The translations under genes and the position numbers were made by a program. From assembly GCF_000003195.3 (NCBI RefSeq), contig NC_012873.2, forward strand, positions 47,835,166 through 47,899,165: a stretch of 64,000 nt of DNA, written 5' to 3'. This document shows positions 60,791 to 64,000 of the stretch, in pieces. Each line of letters begins with the position of its first letter. Position 1 is the first letter of the stretch. The stretch comes from Sorghum bicolor (Eukaryota > Streptophyta > Magnoliopsida > Poales > Poaceae). The notes under the pieces are model-generated. The model was not told where the DNA came from and did not search any database. It was given only the letters and a program-made list of their open reading frames with translations.

Positions 60791-62103
60791 CGTATCCACA
60801 GGGAAGGTCTATATGTAGGACTTATAACTATAATTTATACTATTGATGTGAAAGGTAACCAATAACTAGAATCCTACTCTTAACAGGGATAAGTCACTTG
60901 ATAAAATATACGAGATAAATAATGATCAGTCATCATAAATAGATAAATAGTAGAGCTCTTCTAGTCAAAGTAATAGCTAGCCATTGGATAAACTCAGGAA
61001 GAAGTACTAAGGTAATTCTATAACTACGTCAATGAATAACTCTAATTAGTGCAATTACATCTAGAAATCATTGTTAAGTCAACCCTATATCATAATCACA
61101 TGCAAAGAGGCATCAACTAATGAGGGTTTTAAGACGCAACCGTCACCTCCTTCGCGACCGCGCCCAAGCTAGTCCTATGTACGGGGGGTAGACTACAGAG
61201 GAACCAACGCAGCTGTCACCTGCGCGGACTACCACATGACCCGGCATGTTAGGGTGCCCTCGTAGATAAACACGATATCTAGACACCACGTCTACATATT
61301 GTCTACCATCTACCCACCCATGGATTGGGTAAACGCTATACGAGCAATTACATGGATTCAATAAGATCAAACCAACTATCCTAGACATATAATCAAAGTA
61401 GACAATGACTAATGCAATTAAGAATATTTAAGAGATTAAGAACAATGTTGCCTGAATCATAATATTGAATACAATAAGAGAAAGGTACTAGAGCTATACC
61501 AAACTCCGTGCTCCAGACAGACGCCAGGGGCTCCGGATCCCGTTGAAGAACTAGAACTCTTCTACTTCTAATCTAACTAGGCTAAAACTATGAACTAGAG
61601 AGGCTCTGATGAACTAGAGAAGGCTCTTGATGAATGGATCTCCAAATAACTTGGTGCCTCCAGGGAGGGGGTCTGCCCCTCTATTTATAGCCCGGTGGGA
61701 TCACCATGCGCCATAGGATCAAACCGACTTAACCAAGGGTCAAGATGACTCCTCAGAGGTGGCGGAGGAAGCTTCCAGAAGGGGGGCCAAAACCCTAACA
61801 GGGGGCACAGGCCGGCGTCGTGGTGGGGCCGACCGGCCCCACCCGACAGCCTCTGGCCCTAGGTTTCTTCCGGTGTCTTCGAGAGTCTTCCCCCGTCCCG
61901 TTCGTGATATTTTTCAAGGCGGATAAGTTTCGTGTTTATTTTTCACTTGAATCCCTCCTTTCAGCTTTCCTGGAATTTACCCTGGAAAATACAAAATATA
62001 CAAAACTCGTGGAAATTGTCAGTTTAAACCCTAGACTAGTGTGTTTTCATGTTCTCCTTCGGGTTAAAGTTCTAATAAAAGTTGACGTTATCGACCGTCA
62101 ACA

Positions 62104-63766
62104 AAATGCATCATGTAATTGCTTATGCTAGCAAAACAATGATAGAAGCACAATTAAATTATGCAACCACTAAAAAAGAACTTCTAGCTGTTGTTTTTGC
62201 TATTGATAAATTTAGGTCTTATTTAGTTAGAGCTAAAATAATTGTTTATTCTGACCATGCTGCTCTTAAATATTTGCTCACTAAGAAAGATTCTAAACCA
62301 CGATTAATAAGATGGATCTTATTACTTCAAGAATTTGATTTGGAAATTAAAGATAGAAAAGGTGTAGAAAATCATGTTGCCAGTCATTTGTCTAGGATGT
62401 ATTTTAAAGAACCTCAGGAGCTACCTATTAATGACTCATTAAGAGATGACATGTTGTTTAAAGTGACAAAGATAGATCCTTGGTACGCAAATATTGTCAA
62501 CTTTATGGTTGCAGGATACGTCCACAAGGAGAAAACAAGAAGAGGCTTATTTATGAAAGTCGTCTCCACATATGGTATCCACCCTATCTCTTTCGGGTAT
62601 GCTCAGATGGGTTGCTGAGAAGATGTGTACCAGTGGAGGAGGGCATGCAGATCATACAGAAATGTCACTCATCACCATATGGAGGTCATTATGGGGTCTT
62701 TCGTACTCATGCAAAAATTTGGCAGAGTGGTTTCTTCTGGCCAACCATGTATGAAGACACCAAAGATTTTATCCGAAGATGTGGGCCATGTTAGAGGCAT
62801 AGAAATATCACTACTAGAGATGCTATGCCACTCACCAATAATCTTCAGATAGAGCTCTTTGATGTGTGGGGAATTGATTACATGGGACCATTTGTGAAAT
62901 CACGAAACTACGAGTACATTTTGGTGGCAGTTGACTATGTATCCAAGTGGGTAGAAATCATGCCATGCAAGAAGGATGACTCAAGACACTCAAGGAGGAT
63001 GTTTGAAGAGATTATATTTCCAAGGTTTGGAACACCTAGGATGGTTATAAGTGATGGAGGAACACACTTCACTGATAAAAAGTTTCACTTATACCTATAA
63101 ACTCATGGAATACGACATAATGTCGCTACTCCATAACATCCTCAGACAAGTGGCGAGGCAGAAACATCAAATAAACAAATCAAAAATATTCTCTAGAAAA
63201 CAGTAAATGAGATGGGAACTCTATGGAGGGATCAGTTACCAAATGCACTATGGGCATACCGAACAGCTTATAAAACACCTTTGGGTATGTCCCCATATCA
63301 ATTGGTACTCCGTATATGGTAAGACTTGTCACTTGCTAGTCGAGTTAGAACATAAAGCTCATTGGGCTATCAAAAGATGGAATATGGATTTTGAAGCTGC
63401 TGGAGAGAAAAAAATGCAATTATCAGAACTAGAAAATGGAGAGAAAAGGCATACCACAATTCAAAGATCTACAAAGAGCGAACAAAGAGATGGCATGACA
63501 AGAGGATCAAGAAGAAGGAATTTGCACCAGGAGATAAGGTATTACTTTTTAATTCTAGGTTCAAATTATTCGGGCTTGGAAAATTGAGGAGCAAATGGGA
63601 AGGACCTTTCACCGTCATGAATTCATCACCACACGGAGCAATAACTCTACAATCAAGCGAAGGTACGTTATTCAAGGTAAATGGACACCGACTTAAACTT
63701 TATTTAGAACCATTTGATTCAGGAGTAATTGATGAGATAGAATTTATTCAATTACCACCATATTAA
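62104..63766 (+). pseudogene. Element A RNase H and integrase, broken
   Basis: It continues the frame cut at 24788: [38 protein letters not shown], then integrase with [31 protein letters not shown] and HPQTSGEAETSN (D-D-E retained). Frameshifts near 62520 and 63300-63430 and several stops (for example after GPC, HLYL, ATP and NIL) disable it. The C-terminal part ends at 63766 with [10 protein letters not shown]. Confidence 0.9.
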
Positions 63767-64000
63767 GTTCTATTTATTCCAGTACAAAATTTTATCCGAA
63801 AATATGTTTAATCGAAAATAGGAAGAGTCTAAAGGCACCACGCAGAAGGGCACCCGAAGTGGGCCCCTGGTGGGGTCGGCCGGTGCCCTGGTGGGGTCAG
63901 TCGGCGCCCCCCTGTCACCCCGCGTCTCGATTCTCGTTCCCTGTTCTTCTACACTCTTCCTTTGGATATTCGCGCATAATCCTGTCATAATCGGATATTC
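63767..64000 (+). other. Element A 3' non-coding sequence
   Basis: Sequence after the pol stop, GC-rich around 63860-63930 (GGTGGGGTCGGCCGGTG repeated as GGTGGGGTCAGTCGGCG). No LTR start was reached before the window ends. Confidence 0.6.

Larger units (their letters stand above)
57745..60792 (+). mobile_element. Element C: 3'-truncated Tat/RIRE2-like gypsy retrotransposon
   Basis: It has a 5' LTR (57745-58205), a primer site, and gag up to the protease border, then stops inside the LTR of B. No 3' LTR and no target duplication exist. Compared with the other B LTR, a short stretch of B (GTTTTAAATATCT) is missing at the junction. Confidence 0.85.
24789..62103 (-). mobile_element. Element B: minus-strand LARD-like LTR retrotransposon
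   Basis: In its own direction the 5' LTR is 57650-62103 (with element C inside) and the 3' LTR is 24789-26382. The primer site (57624-57641) and polypurine tract (26383-26400) are in place. Target flanks are AAATT and AAATG, one mismatch. After subtracting G2, E, D and C, the internal domain is about 5.8 kb (26383-29029, 31464-31736, 36440-37944, 56274-57649) and contains no recognisable gag or pol. Parts match the non-coding flanks of the second internal domain of D. Confidence 0.85.
57650..62103 (-). repeat. Element B 5' LTR, split by element C
   Basis: 57650-57744 and 60793-62103 align with the LTR at 24789-26382. Element C and a small loss of LTR bases separate them. On the minus strand it reads TGTTGACGGTCGATAACG to TTATACCAACA. 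Confidence 0.88.
15159..64000 (+). mobile_element. Element A: outermost Athila-like Ty3/gypsy retrotransposon, right end outside window
   Basis: Parts in order: 5' LTR (15159-19956, holding a Harbinger transposon), primer site, broken gag, protease region, RT (interrupted by solo LTR G1), RNase H (interrupted by element B), integrase, and 3' non-coding sequence to the window end. Coding similarity stops at 24788 and resumes in the next codon at 62104, which shows the nested insertion. The FMDD reverse-transcriptase motif, HPQTSG integrase motif and tRNA-Asp-like primer site point to the Athila branch. Stops and frameshifts occur throughout. The 3' LTR was not reached. Confidence 0.88.

Overview
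This window is nuclear DNA from a grass, most likely a panicoid grass of the sorghum/sugarcane type. That is an inference from a plant RAD50 gene with many introns, Stowaway and other MITEs, and long Athila-like Ty3/gypsy elements. No rRNA, tRNA or CRISPR array was seen.

Left part (1-11.9 kb, minus strand): the 5' two thirds of RAD50, the ATPase of the MRE11-RAD50-NBS1 double-strand-break repair complex. Seventeen exons can be placed, covering about 851 codons from the start through the Walker A motif, Q-loop, first coiled coil, zinc hook and the start of the second coiled coil. The C-terminal third lies off the left edge. The introns are full of small transposons (Stowaway, hAT-type, GGCC-terminal MITEs, a TRIM-like LTR). 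One MITE starts at base +5 of intron 2.

11.9-15.16 kb: the upstream side of RAD50, with three GGCCTTG-type MITEs, a foldback of about 950 bp and degenerate MITE remnants. No gene was seen.

15.16-64.0 kb: one deep nest of transposable elements. The outermost is element A (+ strand, Athila-like, tRNA-Asp-type primer site), which runs off the right edge. Inside A are (1) an apparently intact 3.7 kb PIF/Harbinger transposon with both genes, in the 5' LTR; (2) solo LTR G1, in pol; (3) element B (minus strand, 24789-62103), a largely non-coding LARD-like element in the RNase H region of A. B in turn holds solo LTR G2, a deleted element E (with LTR F inside its 3' LTR), composite element D, and a 3'-truncated Tat/RIRE2-like element C in its 5' LTR. 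D has three LTRs but a single 5-bp target duplication. Its first internal domain is an autonomous-type gag-pol, broken by a LINE and solo LTR G3. Its second is a non-autonomous domain carrying aspartic-protease-like sequence. Most insertions show target-site duplications, so their order can be read.

The most noteworthy points are the three-LTR autonomous/non-autonomous composite D; the protease motif present in the non-autonomous unit but missing from both autonomous-type pol regions; the candidate autonomous Harbinger; the CCGG-rich inverted motif clusters upstream of the TATA box in the G LTRs; and the MITE supplying part of a RAD50 splice donor. All retrotransposon coding regions are broken and are described as pseudogenes.
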